From contig JAEXAX010000001.1 of NCBI GenBank assembly GCA_023458035.1, positions 8,705-72,704 of the forward strand: a stretch of 64,000 nucleotides of DNA, written 5' to 3'. The position numbers and the translations under genes were made by a program. The notes below the pieces were generated by a model, which was not told the DNA's origin, ran no database searches, and was given only the letters and a program-made list of their open reading frames with translations. This stretch comes from Bacillota bacterium (GTDB lineage Bacteria; Bacillota; Clostridia; Lachnospirales; Lachnospiraceae). Below, piece by piece: positions 43,269 through 53,147 of this stretch; position 1 is the stretch's first letter, and each line of letters opens with the position of its first letter.

Positions 43269-44495
43269 ATGAAGAATGTTTTAGTAGGACAATCGGGCGG
43301 TCCAACCGCTGTCATCAATTCCAGTCTTTACGGTGTGATCTCGGAAGCCTTGGCTCATACGTCTGATGTCGATGTGGTATACGGTCTGATTAACGGCATC
43401 GAAGGTATCTTCGAGGACCGCATCATAAATCTCAGTGATGATATGACACCCGAGGAGCGCGAACTGCTGCTGACTACCCCCGGAGCCTTTTTGGGTTCCT
43501 GTCGCTACAAGCTGCCGGCCGATGCGGACGACCCTGTCTATGCCCGCATTTTTGAAAAATTTGCCGCTTGGGAGATCGCCTATTTCTTTTATATCGGCGG
43601 AAACGACTCCATGGATACCGTCCATAAGCTATCGGCCTACGCAGAGCGAATCGGTTCTCCGGTGCGCATCCTCGGTCTGCCGAAAACCGTCGATAATGAT
43701 CTTGTTCACACCGATCATACGCCGGGCTTTGGTTCGGCAGCCAAATTTGTTGCCGCCTCGGTCCGTGAGATCTGCATCGATGCCTCAGTCTATACGAAGC
43801 CTGCCGTAACAATCGTCGAAATCATGGGCCGCCATGCCGGCTGGCTGACCGCCGCCTCTGCTCTGGCTCGTCAGTTTGAAGGAGATAACCCATTACTGAT
43901 CTACCTGCCGGAAACACCTTTCTCACTCTCAGACTTTACCGCCCGCATTCGGCAATGTCTAAAACAACAGTCGGCTGTGGTAGTCTGCATCTCGGAGGGA
44001 ATCAAGGACGCGCACGGCACATTTATCTGTGAATACGGTCAGGAGGCCGCCCCGCTTGACACCTTTGGTCATAAAAAGCTTTCCGGTGCCGGAAAGTTTT
44101 TGGAGGAACATCTGATTAATACGCTCGGAATCAAGGCCAGATCCGTTGAGTTCAACGTTTCCCAAAGAGCCAGCAGCATCTATCAATCTAAAACCGATGT
44201 GGATGAGGCTGTGGTCTCCGGTCGTTTTGCCGTCGAACAGGCGCTCGCCGGCGGTGCAACCGGCATGATGGTCGGCTTTACCCGCCTCAGCGACGAACCT
44301 TATCGTATAACCTGTCATCTGCATCCGGCGGCTGAGATCTGCAATCGCGAACAAACGGTACCGATCGATTGGATCTGTTCCGACGGTACTGATGTTACCG
44401 AGGAAATGCTGCGCTACCTGAGCCCACTGATCCAGGGAGAGACCGAAACTCCGATGGAAAACGGTGTTCCGAAATTTGTATATCGTCGTTTCTGA
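43269..44495 (+). CDS. pfp: PPi-dependent 6-phosphofructokinase
   Basis: 408 residues. The glycolytic phosphofructokinase fold carries GGNDS (residues 110-114) where ATP enzymes have GGDGS, and PKTVDND (138-144) where they have PGTIDND. The Asp and Lys at these two places are the known marks for pyrophosphate use. MGRHAGWL is also present. The enzyme is reversible and uses PPi, common in anaerobic Clostridia. ATG 43269 has AAAGGAGG upstream. Confidence 0.94.
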   Translation: MKNVLVGQSGGPTAVINSSLYGVISEALAHTSDVDVVYGLINGIEGIFEDRIINLSDDMTPEERELLLTTPGAFLGSCRYKLPADADDPVYARIFEKFAAWEIAYFFYIGGNDSMDTVHKLSAYAERIGSPVRILGLPKTVDNDLVHTDHTPGFGSAAKFVAASVREICIDASVYTKPAVTIVEIMGRHAGWLTAASALARQFEGDNPLLIYLPETPFSLSDFTARIRQCLKQQSAVVVCISEGIKDAHGTFICEYGQEAAPLDTFGHKKLSGAGKFLEEHLINTLGIKARSVEFNVSQRASSIYQSKTDVDEAVVSGRFAVEQALAGGATGMMVGFTRLSDEPYRITCHLHPAAEICNREQTVPIDWICSDGTDVTEEMLRYLSPLIQGETETPMENGVPKFVYRRF

Positions 44496-44546
44496 TTCCC
44501 TGACGGCAATTTCAAGTTATAGCCCGCCATATCTCTAAAATCAGAA

Positions 44547-44600
44547 AAATGCTGTGTTTGGCCTCCTCCTCATTCGAGGTTCTTAAACACAGCATTCTTT
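44547..44600. terminator. Bidirectional terminator between pfp and addA
   Basis: ATGCTGTGTTT pairs with AAACACAGCAT and an inner CCTC pairs with GAGG. It serves the converging pfp and addA genes, with T-rich sequence on the plus side and A-rich on the other. Confidence 0.8.
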
Positions 44601-47600
44601 TCATTTTGCGGTATTCAGGATTATCTCGGTATCCCAGACAGTCGAATAAATTCGGCAGTCCTTAACCTTCTCACCGGTCAGCTGCTCCCATGCCAGCGCA
44701 TAGAGTTCCAGCTGACGTCCATATATCTCCGTCAACTCCTGCGGCTGTCGCACATGATCCGTCTTATAATCCACTATATGACAACCGGCGGCATCTCGAT
44801 AGCAGGCATCAATGACGCCTTGTACCAGCACCGGTTCATCCGACTGCCATTCTGGCGACAGCTGTCGGGCCGCCACACCGATCATAAAATCATATTCCCG
44901 ATACAGATTGCCCTTCAAAGCTGCTGCTTGCATAACCTGCCCCAGCTCGCTCATCAGAAATTTTTCTGTTTGTCGGCCCAGCTCGGTCAGATCCAGGTTC
45001 CGATCCCAATCCTCCTTCACCGCCAGCGTTTCGATCATGGCTGTCAGGCAGCCGCTTCGATCAGTCCGTGGCAGATTACGGTAATCCAACTCTTCCATAA
45101 TTTTATGAAAGGCCGTTCCAAAAACGGGACCGCTGCGCAGCTTTTTATGCTGCTTTGCTGCTGCCGTCTCATTTTCCCAGTATTTCTGATAGGGGAAAGC
45201 AGGCGTTGGCAGCTGTTCATCTGCTTCCACCGATTCCTGTTGTTCGATCGTCAGCTGTTTCAAAAAAGACACCGATACCTTGGCCGGAATCTCGGTATCC
45301 GCCGCAAAACGATACCGAAATGCCGGCTGAACACTTTCTGTGGTCGAACTGTCAGTTTTCACATCTGTCTCCGACCGCGGCTCAAGCGGCTCTGTACTCT
45401 GTTCTTCCTGCATCATTGAAGCCAAAGCATTTACCGGCTTTATGGTAACCCGAAAAAAAGGACGGCCGGCATCGCTTCTGATAACCGGCATCAGCCAATC
45501 CAGCATATTGGAAGCAGAGCTTCGCAGGATATAGGGCAGCGCCCGTTTCGTCCCATCCTTTTCCATTGCCTGCTCTCTCATCAATGTGCTGCCTATGCTT
45601 TGCCATTTTTCGTCTTGATCCAGCAGTTTATCCGCTACCCCGACCAGATAGAGCTTCTCCTTGGCTCTGGTCATGGCTACATAGAGAATGCGCTGCTCCT
45701 CGCCCATATCATCCAGTTCGTTTTGCAGATTGATCAGCCGCTTTAAAGCCGACGGACGTCTGGTTCTCCGTTCACGATCAATGATGTCCAGCCCGATTCC
45801 CAGACTGTGATGACTGACCAATGCTTCATGACTGTCCGTCTTATTAAACCCCTTGGACAGGCCGGCCACAAAGACAAAGGGAAACTCCAATCCTTTGCTT
45901 TTATGGATGGTCATCAAACTGATGGCCCGGCCTTCACCGGCTTCTGACGCCTCGGCAAAATCTTCGTCAAATTTTTTCAGCTGCCTGATATGATGCAGGA
46001 ATGAAAATAATCCCGTTTCACGGCTGGAGTCAAATTCTCTGGCCTTCTCGAGCAGGATCCGAATATTACCAAGCTTCCGTTCAGCCTGTTTGTCACTCCA
46101 CAGCCACTTTCGATAACCGGTCTTATCCAGCACCTCACCAAGCAATTCAGCCACCGATAAATGCCGTACCAGCGCTTTCAATGAGTCCAAAATCTCAAAA
46201 AACAATTGCAATTTGTGACTGAGCTCATCGTCATGTGCCCCGGCATACCAGCGACTGAGCGCCGCAAAACTGTCTCCCATCGTTTCCTTCTCCTCAGATG
46301 AGAGTTTCTCTGTCGCCGTCACCTTGATCTGTGCCAGTTCATTCTCCGACACAGCTGCCATCGGCGAGGTCAAGACGGTCACAAAATCCAGATCCCGTTG
46401 TTCATTATGCAAAATGGACAGCATAGCCAATACTGTACGAATCTCCATAGCCGAAAAATATCCTGTATTCTTTTCTGCCCGCACATACAAATCCATAGTC
46501 GAAAATATTTGCACATATGTATCAATGCTGCTGCTCAAACTGCGCATCAATATCGCAAAATCACGGTTCTCCGGCCGACGATATGTCTGCAAACTGTCAT
46601 CATAAACCCAGCCGTCACGCTGCAGGCGTTTAATTTCACAGGCGATCCAAACAGCCTGCGCTTCATCCTTATTATATAACGCAGTGTCATAATTCGGTTC
46701 CCGACTATAATCAATCAGCAAAACCTCTGTGCGATGATCCGGCTGTCCTTCCGACAGCCGGGGAAATGCTGCTCCCGTTTTTAGGGACTGACTGTCGTCA
46801 TAATCAATGTGCCCGACATCCGCGCGCATCAGCCGCTTAAAGACCGCGTTGGTACTATCCAGCACCTCGCATCGGCTGCGGAAATTTTTATCCAACAGAA
46901 GCTTGACCTCACGCTGCTCGGCGGTCGGTTCCGTACCGTTAACGGTCTTATATACATTGTATTTGTCATTAAAGATATCCGGTCTGGCTTGGCGAAAGCG
47001 GTAAATACTCTGTTTGACATCTCCGACCATAAGTCGATTTTTCCGGCTGCTCGTGATACTTTCCAGAATGGTTTCCTGAATCCAATTGCTGTCCTGGTAT
47101 TCATCGACCATGATTTCCTCGAAGTAATCCGCATAATTAGATGCCACATCGGTCGGATGTACCTGACCATTTTCATCTACACTGACCAAAACCGCCAGCG
47201 CCAGATGCTCCATATCATCAAAATCAATGATTCCTTTTTTCGCTTTATTTTCTGTATAAAGCTCCATGTAACGCAGCGCCAGTTTGCTTAGCATCCCGAT
47301 ATGCGGAGCTATTTCGCAAAGCTCCTGCAAAATCGTTTCCGATGACTGTAACGGTCTTTTCGCCAAGGATGCCACCTGCTTTTTATATTCATCCCGATGC
47401 TTGATATCATAGCTTGCCATGGTCTGCAGCTGTGGCGAAGATGCATCTTCGGCCAGCTTAACGGCCGGTCGTCTGGAAAAACTGCTCCTTGACAGCTGCC
47501 GCGACCAGCCATTGGCTTCAGTCTGCTGCTCCAGCGCCTCAAACAAATCTGCATCCGCTTCCAGCATCTTAATCCATTGATCGATCCGCGGATCGACCTG

Positions 47601-48389
47601 ATCGTTGCACTGCGCCTGCCACTCTGCCGCCCGAGTCCTGAGTTTATCGGCCATGCCTTCCAGTTTCTTTCTGGCATCCTGAAATAAACCGTTCGCTATC
47701 TCAGCCGCCCGCTTCTCACCGGCATAATCTGCGGCCAGGTTCGTCAAATAATACTGCGGGGAAGCATTTTGTAAAGCAATAGCGACCAACTTCTCAATCA
47801 GGCCTTCAATTTTTCTGTCCTGTTTTCCGGGACTGTAATGATCGACCAGCCGCTTCATGGCGATCGCCTGCTCTGACTGCGGTTCATCCATACACTGCTG
47901 ATAAAACTCCTCCAGAGTGTCCTCCATAGCCCTCTTTTTCAGCAGGGTCAATTCGCCCTCTTCCCCGGCCCGGAATCCGGGATCGATATCCAGCTTTTGA
48001 TAATTCTCTCTAATCACAAAGGTACAAAAGCTGTGAATGGTGGAAATATGAGCCATCGGCAGCAGACGCAGCTGGCGCTGCAAATGCTCCGTCTGCTGTT
48101 TAACTGCCTTTTTGCGGTTCGGATCTGTTATTGTACCAAGACTATCCTGTAAAGACTCCAGCTCTATTTCCAATCTGCGGCCGATCCGCTCTTTCATCTG
48201 CGCCGCAGCCGCCTTCGTAAAGGTCATCAACAAAAATCTGTCGATGTCCACCGGCTGCTTGGTATCCAGCAAACGATGCAGGATACGCTGTACCAGCACC
48301 GCTGTTTTTCCGGATCCGGCGGCTGCCGCAACCAGCAAATTGCGCCTGCCGATCCGTATGATCGATTGCTGATCATCTGTCCAATTCAT
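44601..48389 (-). CDS. addA: AddA helicase-nuclease
   Basis: About 1262 residues from MNWTDDQQSIIR. It is the UvrD-type subunit of AddAB, which processes double-strand DNA breaks and responds to Chi. Motifs are AAAAGSGKTAVLV (Walker A), FTKAAAAQM, VDEYQDSN (Walker B), KQSIYRFR and MTIHKSKGLEFP, and a C-terminal RecB-type nuclease IDACYRDAAGCHIVDYKTD. ATG 48389 has AAGGAG nine bases upstream; the frame is open 20 codons further. It overlaps addB by 17 bases. Confidence 0.97.
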   Translation of the reverse strand: MNWTDDQQSIIRIGRRNLLVAAAAGSGKTAVLVQRILHRLLDTKQPVDIDRFLLMTFTKAAAAQMKERIGRRLEIELESLQDSLGTITDPNRKKAVKQQTEHLQRQLRLLPMAHISTIHSFCTFVIRENYQKLDIDPGFRAGEEGELTLLKKRAMEDTLEEFYQQCMDEPQSEQAIAMKRLVDHYSPGKQDRKIEGLIEKLVAIALQNASPQYYLTNLAADYAGEKRAAEIANGLFQDARKKLEGMADKLRTRAAEWQAQCNDQVDPRIDQWIKMLEADADLFEALEQQTEANGWSRQLSRSSFSRRPAVKLAEDASSPQLQTMASYDIKHRDEYKKQVASLAKRPLQSSETILQELCEIAPHIGMLSKLALRYMELYTENKAKKGIIDFDDMEHLALAVLVSVDENGQVHPTDVASNYADYFEEIMVDEYQDSNWIQETILESITSSRKNRLMVGDVKQSIYRFRQARPDIFNDKYNVYKTVNGTEPTAEQREVKLLLDKNFRSRCEVLDSTNAVFKRLMRADVGHIDYDDSQSLKTGAAFPRLSEGQPDHRTEVLLIDYSREPNYDTALYNKDEAQAVWIACEIKRLQRDGWVYDDSLQTYRRPENRDFAILMRSLSSSIDTYVQIFSTMDLYVRAEKNTGYFSAMEIRTVLAMLSILHNEQRDLDFVTVLTSPMAAVSENELAQIKVTATEKLSSEEKETMGDSFAALSRWYAGAHDDELSHKLQLFFEILDSLKALVRHLSVAELLGEVLDKTGYRKWLWSDKQAERKLGNIRILLEKAREFDSSRETGLFSFLHHIRQLKKFDEDFAEASEAGEGRAISLMTIHKSKGLEFPFVFVAGLSKGFNKTDSHEALVSHHSLGIGLDIIDRERRTRRPSALKRLINLQNELDDMGEEQRILYVAMTRAKEKLYLVGVADKLLDQDEKWQSIGSTLMREQAMEKDGTKRALPYILRSSASNMLDWLMPVIRSDAGRPFFRVTIKPVNALASMMQEEQSTEPLEPRSETDVKTDSSTTESVQPAFRYRFAADTEIPAKVSVSFLKQLTIEQQESVEADEQLPTPAFPYQKYWENETAAAKQHKKLRSGPVFGTAFHKIMEELDYRNLPRTDRSGCLTAMIETLAVKEDWDRNLDLTELGRQTEKFLMSELGQVMQAAALKGNLYREYDFMIGVAARQLSPEWQSDEPVLVQGVIDACYRDAAGCHIVDYKTDHVRQPQELTEIYGRQLELYALAWEQLTGEKVKDCRIYSTVWDTEIILNTAK

Positions 48390-51300
48390 CGCTATCGTCT
48401 CCTTCCGTTTTCGATTCCGCAGCATCCAGCCAATCCCTAAATGCCGCAAATGACACCTTTTCTGACGACTGCCGATTTACATCACGAAGCGGCAGCCGAC
48501 AAATGGACCCATACCGACAGTAATCGCAAGCTGATCGATCGGAGCCGCTGACATAAGGCCGCACCGAAATATCACCTGCCAAAATTCTATCCTGATATTC
48601 TCCGACCTTTACTCTCAGCTTCTGAAACAAACTGTCAAACTGTTCATCAGTCAAAACCTTAGAATAGCTGTCCGGTTGACCGTCCGCCTTTAATTTAACC
48701 GGAATGATTTCGCTGCTGCAGCTTTTCTTCTCCTGCAGACAGGCTAAACCGATCTCTGAATCGCTGGCCTGCAAGACCAATCTGTCGGCATTGGTCGGTC
48801 CATCCATTCGATAGAGCGCCTCTATCGTCTGTCTTCCATCTTCATTCTCGATCGGATCATCCACCCGGTAATAATACATGCCGCCGGCCTTCCAGCCCTC
48901 CGTCTGCCGCAGGGCCGCCAGATACAATGACAGCTGCAGCTGTACTCCGTTCATTACATCCTGTACGGAAAAGACGGTGCGGCCGGTCTTATAGTCAATG
49001 ACTCTGGCATAAACCTCATCATTGACCTCCAAAAGGTCAACTCGATCAATCTTTCCGCGCAAAATACAGGGCCGTTCCCCGGTCCCCCAGTTCAACCGCC
49101 ATTCCTTTTCAAAGAATCTCGGTTGAAAAGCGCTGTGCTCGATCTGGCGCCTTAGCTGCAACAAATTATCCAACAACATGGTACGCAGCCGCTCCGTCAG
49201 AAAACGGTTTCGACTGCTGTCATCAAAGACGGGCAAGACTTCCTTGGTCTCTGATATAACAGCTTCGATCCGGGTGCTCAGTTCCTCTTCGGAAATAGCC
49301 GAAACCGATGGCTGTTCCTCCATCCATTTCATAACCTGCTCCAGTCCGCTGTGCAGCAGCGTGCCGATATCATTGGCGTGAACCTCAAATTCCTCATCTT
49401 CCCGCAATCCCAAACCGTCACTTAGAAAATACGCATATGGACAGGATGCAAAACGCTCCAGCGAACTTGGGGAAAGAACCGATCTACATTGAAACAGCCG
49501 CTCTCCCAGGCCCTCTGACAGCCGCAGCCCGGCGGGCAAACGGCGAGGCGCACTGTCCTGACCCGAAGCTTCCGATACAACCTGGTGGCGACAATGCGGA
49601 AACAGCTTTTCCACCTGATGTAACACGTAGGCCAAAGATTGAGCCCGCCCCTGACGATCGGTCCGGCTGTGGCTTAAAACCAGTTCCTCAGTCGGCTTCG
49701 TCAGGGCCATAAAGGTATAGTAGCGGTTGATGGATAAAAGCTCTCTTGCTGTCGGAGCCAAACGAAGTTGTTTTGTTCCCCCGTCAAGACCTGCCAGGTA
49801 TTCACGCTCTGTACCATTGATTAAATCACTGCCTTGAAAACCACCGTCAAAAGCATCCTCCTTACAGCCCAGAATATATAATTTTTTTAGACGGCCAAAG
49901 CGACTGCGCTGCAGATCTCCGACCGGTATGGCATCGAGCGTCGACGGCACCATGCCGACCTTCACTTCGGACAGCGCTGCCTGCAGAAGCTGTGAAAATT
50001 CTGCCCGGGATTTCATTTGTTCTCCAAGCGCCAGTTCCAGCCTTGTCAGAACATAGTCCAGTTTCTCACTGATTCGACGGTATTCTGCCGCCCGATCGGC
50101 ATAGCCTCTGTCCGACATTTCGCGAATCGCCTCCTCCATCCGACTATCGGCCTGCAGATCTGCCAGCAGCTTTCTAATAGCCTGACACTTGGTCGCCACC
50201 CGACGGTTTCCACCCGAAAATGCAAGATGAAAATCAAAAATCGGCTGCATTAATTCCGAAATCATTCCGGCAAACGCTCCTTCGGATCCGGCAGCCTTCT
50301 CCCATTTACGACGCCCGCGAATACCGGCTGACAAAACAAAACGCTCCAGCTCCTCCGCCTTCTGCCGATCAATGGCAGCAAATCCACTTTCGATCCACCG
50401 AAAAACAGCCTCATAACGATAATCTTCCACCACCATATCAAGACAGCCAAACAAGGCTGCCAGCAACGGATTTCGCCACAGCGAACGATTCTCATCCATA
50501 AATAAAGGAAAATCATAGCGCAGCTTTTCTTCCTGCAGCAGCGGATGATAGACAGTCGGATCGGTCACGATGATGCCGATATCACGAAAACGCAAACCGC
50601 CCTCCGTTATATCCTGCCGAATCTGACGAAACAGATCTGCCACCTCATGCTCGGGTCGGTCACTGATCCGAATACTGACTGACCTCTGCTCATCGGAAAA
50701 CGCCTGCCGACTGCGAAACAGTTGCTGACGAAGGTGCAGGATAGGCGCTGCCAGGCAATTTTCTCGCGGCAATGTCAAATTTTCTATCGGAATGTGTAGG
50801 TGATCCGCCATTTCACCCAAACGGCGCCGCAGCTCTTCACCCATGTCGAACAGCGAATCATATCCATGTTCCGGCACCGCTATGCCAAAAACTGCCGAAT
50901 CAACAGCTGCCAGCAGGGCCTCGACAAATACATATTGCTGTGGCGTCAGGCCGGTAAAACCGTCAAAGATCAACACTGTATTCCGCCACTCATCTCCCAC
51001 ATGAGCAGCCGCCCGTTCCAACAGGGATTCTCCCGTCAGTTTCTTATCTCCCAATATTTCCAAAAAGGCCCGATATAAAACAGTTAAATCTGCCAGCTTA
51101 TCCCGCAGCACCGGTTGTCCGGTCAACCTTTGCTGCAGCTGCTCCAACTCCTCCGGCTGCACACAATATTGCTGAAACTCCGAAATAACGGATTTCACTT
51201 CATTCACATAGCCGATATTGCGCAGCAGCTTATGTTTCAACAGACCAAGTTCTTCCTGCTTTTCCAAAACGATATTCTCCAAAAGCAGAATTTTATCGAT

Positions 51301-51564
51301 CTCATCCAAAATCTGCGGCTGCCCCTGCACCCGGCTCATGATCCGTTGCCTGGCAAAACGATGCAGTCCGTACACCCGAATATTTGACAGGGCATGACGG
51401 GGATGCAGTCTGATCAGCCTGCGTTCAATATCCATGGTCATCTGCTCCGGTGCAAACCATAAAAAATCTTTATCCGGCTCTTCCACAGCCCGCCGGATCG
51501 TATATTGCAAAAGGGAGGTAGTCTTTTCTTCAAGATCTACCCCCGTCACCATTAATACACTCAT
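48373..51564 (-). CDS. addB: AddB nuclease subunit, with degenerate N-terminal Walker A
   Basis: 1063 residues. It has an N-terminal helicase-like part and a C-terminal nuclease/Fe-S part: CPYAYF and the closing CDYCRYGSIC give the iron-sulfur cysteines, and VIDYKTGRTV the nuclease motif. In most AddB proteins the start carries a P-loop such as GxSGSGKS; here the position reads TGVDLEEKT, so ATP binding there is probably lost. The overall match to the family is clear. ATG 51564 has GAGGT upstream. AddA follows, partly overlapping. Confidence 0.93.
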   Translation of the reverse strand: MSVLMVTGVDLEEKTTSLLQYTIRRAVEEPDKDFLWFAPEQMTMDIERRLIRLHPRHALSNIRVYGLHRFARQRIMSRVQGQPQILDEIDKILLLENIVLEKQEELGLLKHKLLRNIGYVNEVKSVISEFQQYCVQPEELEQLQQRLTGQPVLRDKLADLTVLYRAFLEILGDKKLTGESLLERAAAHVGDEWRNTVLIFDGFTGLTPQQYVFVEALLAAVDSAVFGIAVPEHGYDSLFDMGEELRRRLGEMADHLHIPIENLTLPRENCLAAPILHLRQQLFRSRQAFSDEQRSVSIRISDRPEHEVADLFRQIRQDITEGGLRFRDIGIIVTDPTVYHPLLQEEKLRYDFPLFMDENRSLWRNPLLAALFGCLDMVVEDYRYEAVFRWIESGFAAIDRQKAEELERFVLSAGIRGRRKWEKAAGSEGAFAGMISELMQPIFDFHLAFSGGNRRVATKCQAIRKLLADLQADSRMEEAIREMSDRGYADRAAEYRRISEKLDYVLTRLELALGEQMKSRAEFSQLLQAALSEVKVGMVPSTLDAIPVGDLQRSRFGRLKKLYILGCKEDAFDGGFQGSDLINGTEREYLAGLDGGTKQLRLAPTARELLSINRYYTFMALTKPTEELVLSHSRTDRQGRAQSLAYVLHQVEKLFPHCRHQVVSEASGQDSAPRRLPAGLRLSEGLGERLFQCRSVLSPSSLERFASCPYAYFLSDGLGLREDEEFEVHANDIGTLLHSGLEQVMKWMEEQPSVSAISEEELSTRIEAVISETKEVLPVFDDSSRNRFLTERLRTMLLDNLLQLRRQIEHSAFQPRFFEKEWRLNWGTGERPCILRGKIDRVDLLEVNDEVYARVIDYKTGRTVFSVQDVMNGVQLQLSLYLAALRQTEGWKAGGMYYYRVDDPIENEDGRQTIEALYRMDGPTNADRLVLQASDSEIGLACLQEKKSCSSEIIPVKLKADGQPDSYSKVLTDEQFDSLFQKLRVKVGEYQDRILAGDISVRPYVSGSDRSACDYCRYGSICRLPLRDVNRQSSEKVSFAAFRDWLDAAESKTEGDDSDELDR

Positions 51565-51597
51565 GTTTTACCTCATATGTGACTGCTCAGCCACGGC

Positions 51598-52314
51598 TTA
51601 CAGCTTTTTCTGTAAAAATAAGTCAAGTCTGCTACGATCGGCGTTGATCACCAGTTCTTCCGGAAATGAGAAAGCATATAGCAGCTCAAGCGCCTGATCA
51701 CAGCAACCGACAGCCGAGTCGATGTGCGCATCCGAACTAACCAGGATCGGCTGACCGTACTCTATACACAGCCGCAACATTTCTTCGTCGATCGGACGGG
51801 CATTTTTTCTGGCCCCATTTGCCGATAAAGAAGCATTATTCAACTCCAGTATGGTCCCGGTGTGAACCGCGGCCTGTACTACCTCACGCATATCCACCGG
51901 ATATCGTGCATCATCCGGATGTCCGATGATACGCACATATGGATTTTCCATTACCGCACGCAGTGTATAGGTATTTTCTTTGCGGCTACCCGGCGTCAGA
52001 CAGGGCGTATGCAAGCTGGCAATGGTATAATCCAATGTTTGCAAAATATGCTCAGGCAGATCTACCCTGCCATCCTGGCTGATAATATTCAGTTCGGCGC
52101 CCATCCTCAGGTCGATGCCGCACATCCGCCGATCCACCGATTTCAGATTGTAAAAATAAAATTCATGACAGGTTCCCGGCATTTTCGGCGCATGATCACT
52201 GACTCCCAATAACTCAAGCCCCTGTTTTTCAGCCTGGTAAGCCATCTCACGGATGGTACTGTAGGCATGTCCGCTGGCTAACGAATGTGTATGTATATCT
52301 GCAATTAATTTCAT
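51598..52314 (-). CDS. PHP-family phosphatase/hydrolase (YcdX-like)
   Basis: About 238 residues from MKLIADIHTHSLASGHAYST. The PHP metal sites are visible: DIHTHS, SDHAPK, GAELN, ASLHTP, GHPDDARY and SSDAHID. The YcdX branch is a zinc-type phosphatase, but the substrate here is unknown. ATG 52314 has GAGGA eight bases upstream; the open frame starts 14 codons earlier and overlaps the upstream gene. It is the last gene of the unknown module before addB. Confidence 0.9.
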   Translation of the reverse strand: MKLIADIHTHSLASGHAYSTIREMAYQAEKQGLELLGVSDHAPKMPGTCHEFYFYNLKSVDRRMCGIDLRMGAELNIISQDGRVDLPEHILQTLDYTIASLHTPCLTPGSRKENTYTLRAVMENPYVRIIGHPDDARYPVDMREVVQAAVHTGTILELNNASLSANGARKNARPIDEEMLRLCIEYGQPILVSSDAHIDSAVGCCDQALELLYAFSFPEELVINADRSRLDLFLQKKL

Positions 52315-52325
52315 AGCATCTATCC

Positions 52326-53138
52326 TCATTTCTGTTTCAGATATGCCTGTTTCCACTCCTGCAATAATTCATGGATACGGATTAGCTCATGGCGACGCAT
52401 CAGCGCGTCCGCCTTTACCTGAACCTCCTGTTCGGAAATAATCAGGAAATGAGCCTTTTTCTCATCCAGCATATGTCTGATATCACTTGGAACAATATTC
52501 TCGTGAATATATGCCTGGTAACGCCCTTCCGAAACCATCATTCGCAATACAAAGAGCGCTTTGACCAAATGCTCCATCCGATTACTCAGCTGATAGGCCT
52601 TCATCAACGCTTCCACTGCCGCTTCATATTGGAATGAATATAATCGAGCCATTGCCAAGTTGTGATGCAGCTTAGCCAGCTCCTCATCTGTCGCATCCGG
52701 CTGAACGGTTGTCTGCCGAAGCAGTCTTTGATAAGCCGCTTCGGCCCGTTGATAGTGACCCAGTCTTAAAATATCATCCGCCCGCTGCTTATCCTTCTGC
52801 CAGCTTCCGAGTGTCCTCAGGTTTTGCAGTTTTTCCTTGATTTCCTTCCATTCCTCCGGACTGAGATAGCCGGCCTCTTTGACGATCAAATAAACAAAAT
52901 CTTCCAACGCATCAGTTTCTTCCAATCTGTCCATCAGCTTCTTTGCCAGGGTCGGCAGCCTCAGCTCCTGTTCGATCCAGGTACAGAGCGGCTCGTTGAT
53001 CACATCTTCTCCTAACAAGGTCAAATGGTTGGTTGCAAAGTAACACAGCTCTTCCAAGGTATAAATTCGCTGACCGGTATATTCCATTACAAAAGGCTGT
53101 AATGCCCTTTTTGCATAACATGGGTAAATAGCCATCAT
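52326..53138 (-). CDS. Helical repeat (TPR-like) protein of the DUF5716/5717-like module
   Basis: 270 residues, all helical. The middle part (about 120-205) has TPR-like pairs (ADDILRLGHYQRAEAAYQRLL, LHHNLAMARLYSFQYEAAVEALMKAY). It has no enzyme motif. The start MMAIYPCYAKR has AAGGAGG upstream of two adjacent ATGs. It follows the actin-fold-like gene by 9 bases and probably binds its neighbours. Confidence 0.75.
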   Translation of the reverse strand: MMAIYPCYAKRALQPFVMEYTGQRIYTLEELCYFATNHLTLLGEDVINEPLCTWIEQELRLPTLAKKLMDRLEETDALEDFVYLIVKEAGYLSPEEWKEIKEKLQNLRTLGSWQKDKQRADDILRLGHYQRAEAAYQRLLRQTTVQPDATDEELAKLHHNLAMARLYSFQYEAAVEALMKAYQLSNRMEHLVKALFVLRMMVSEGRYQAYIHENIVPSDIRHMLDEKKAHFLIISEQEVQVKADALMRRHELIRIHELLQEWKQAYLKQK

Positions 53139-53147
53139 TTCCTCCTT

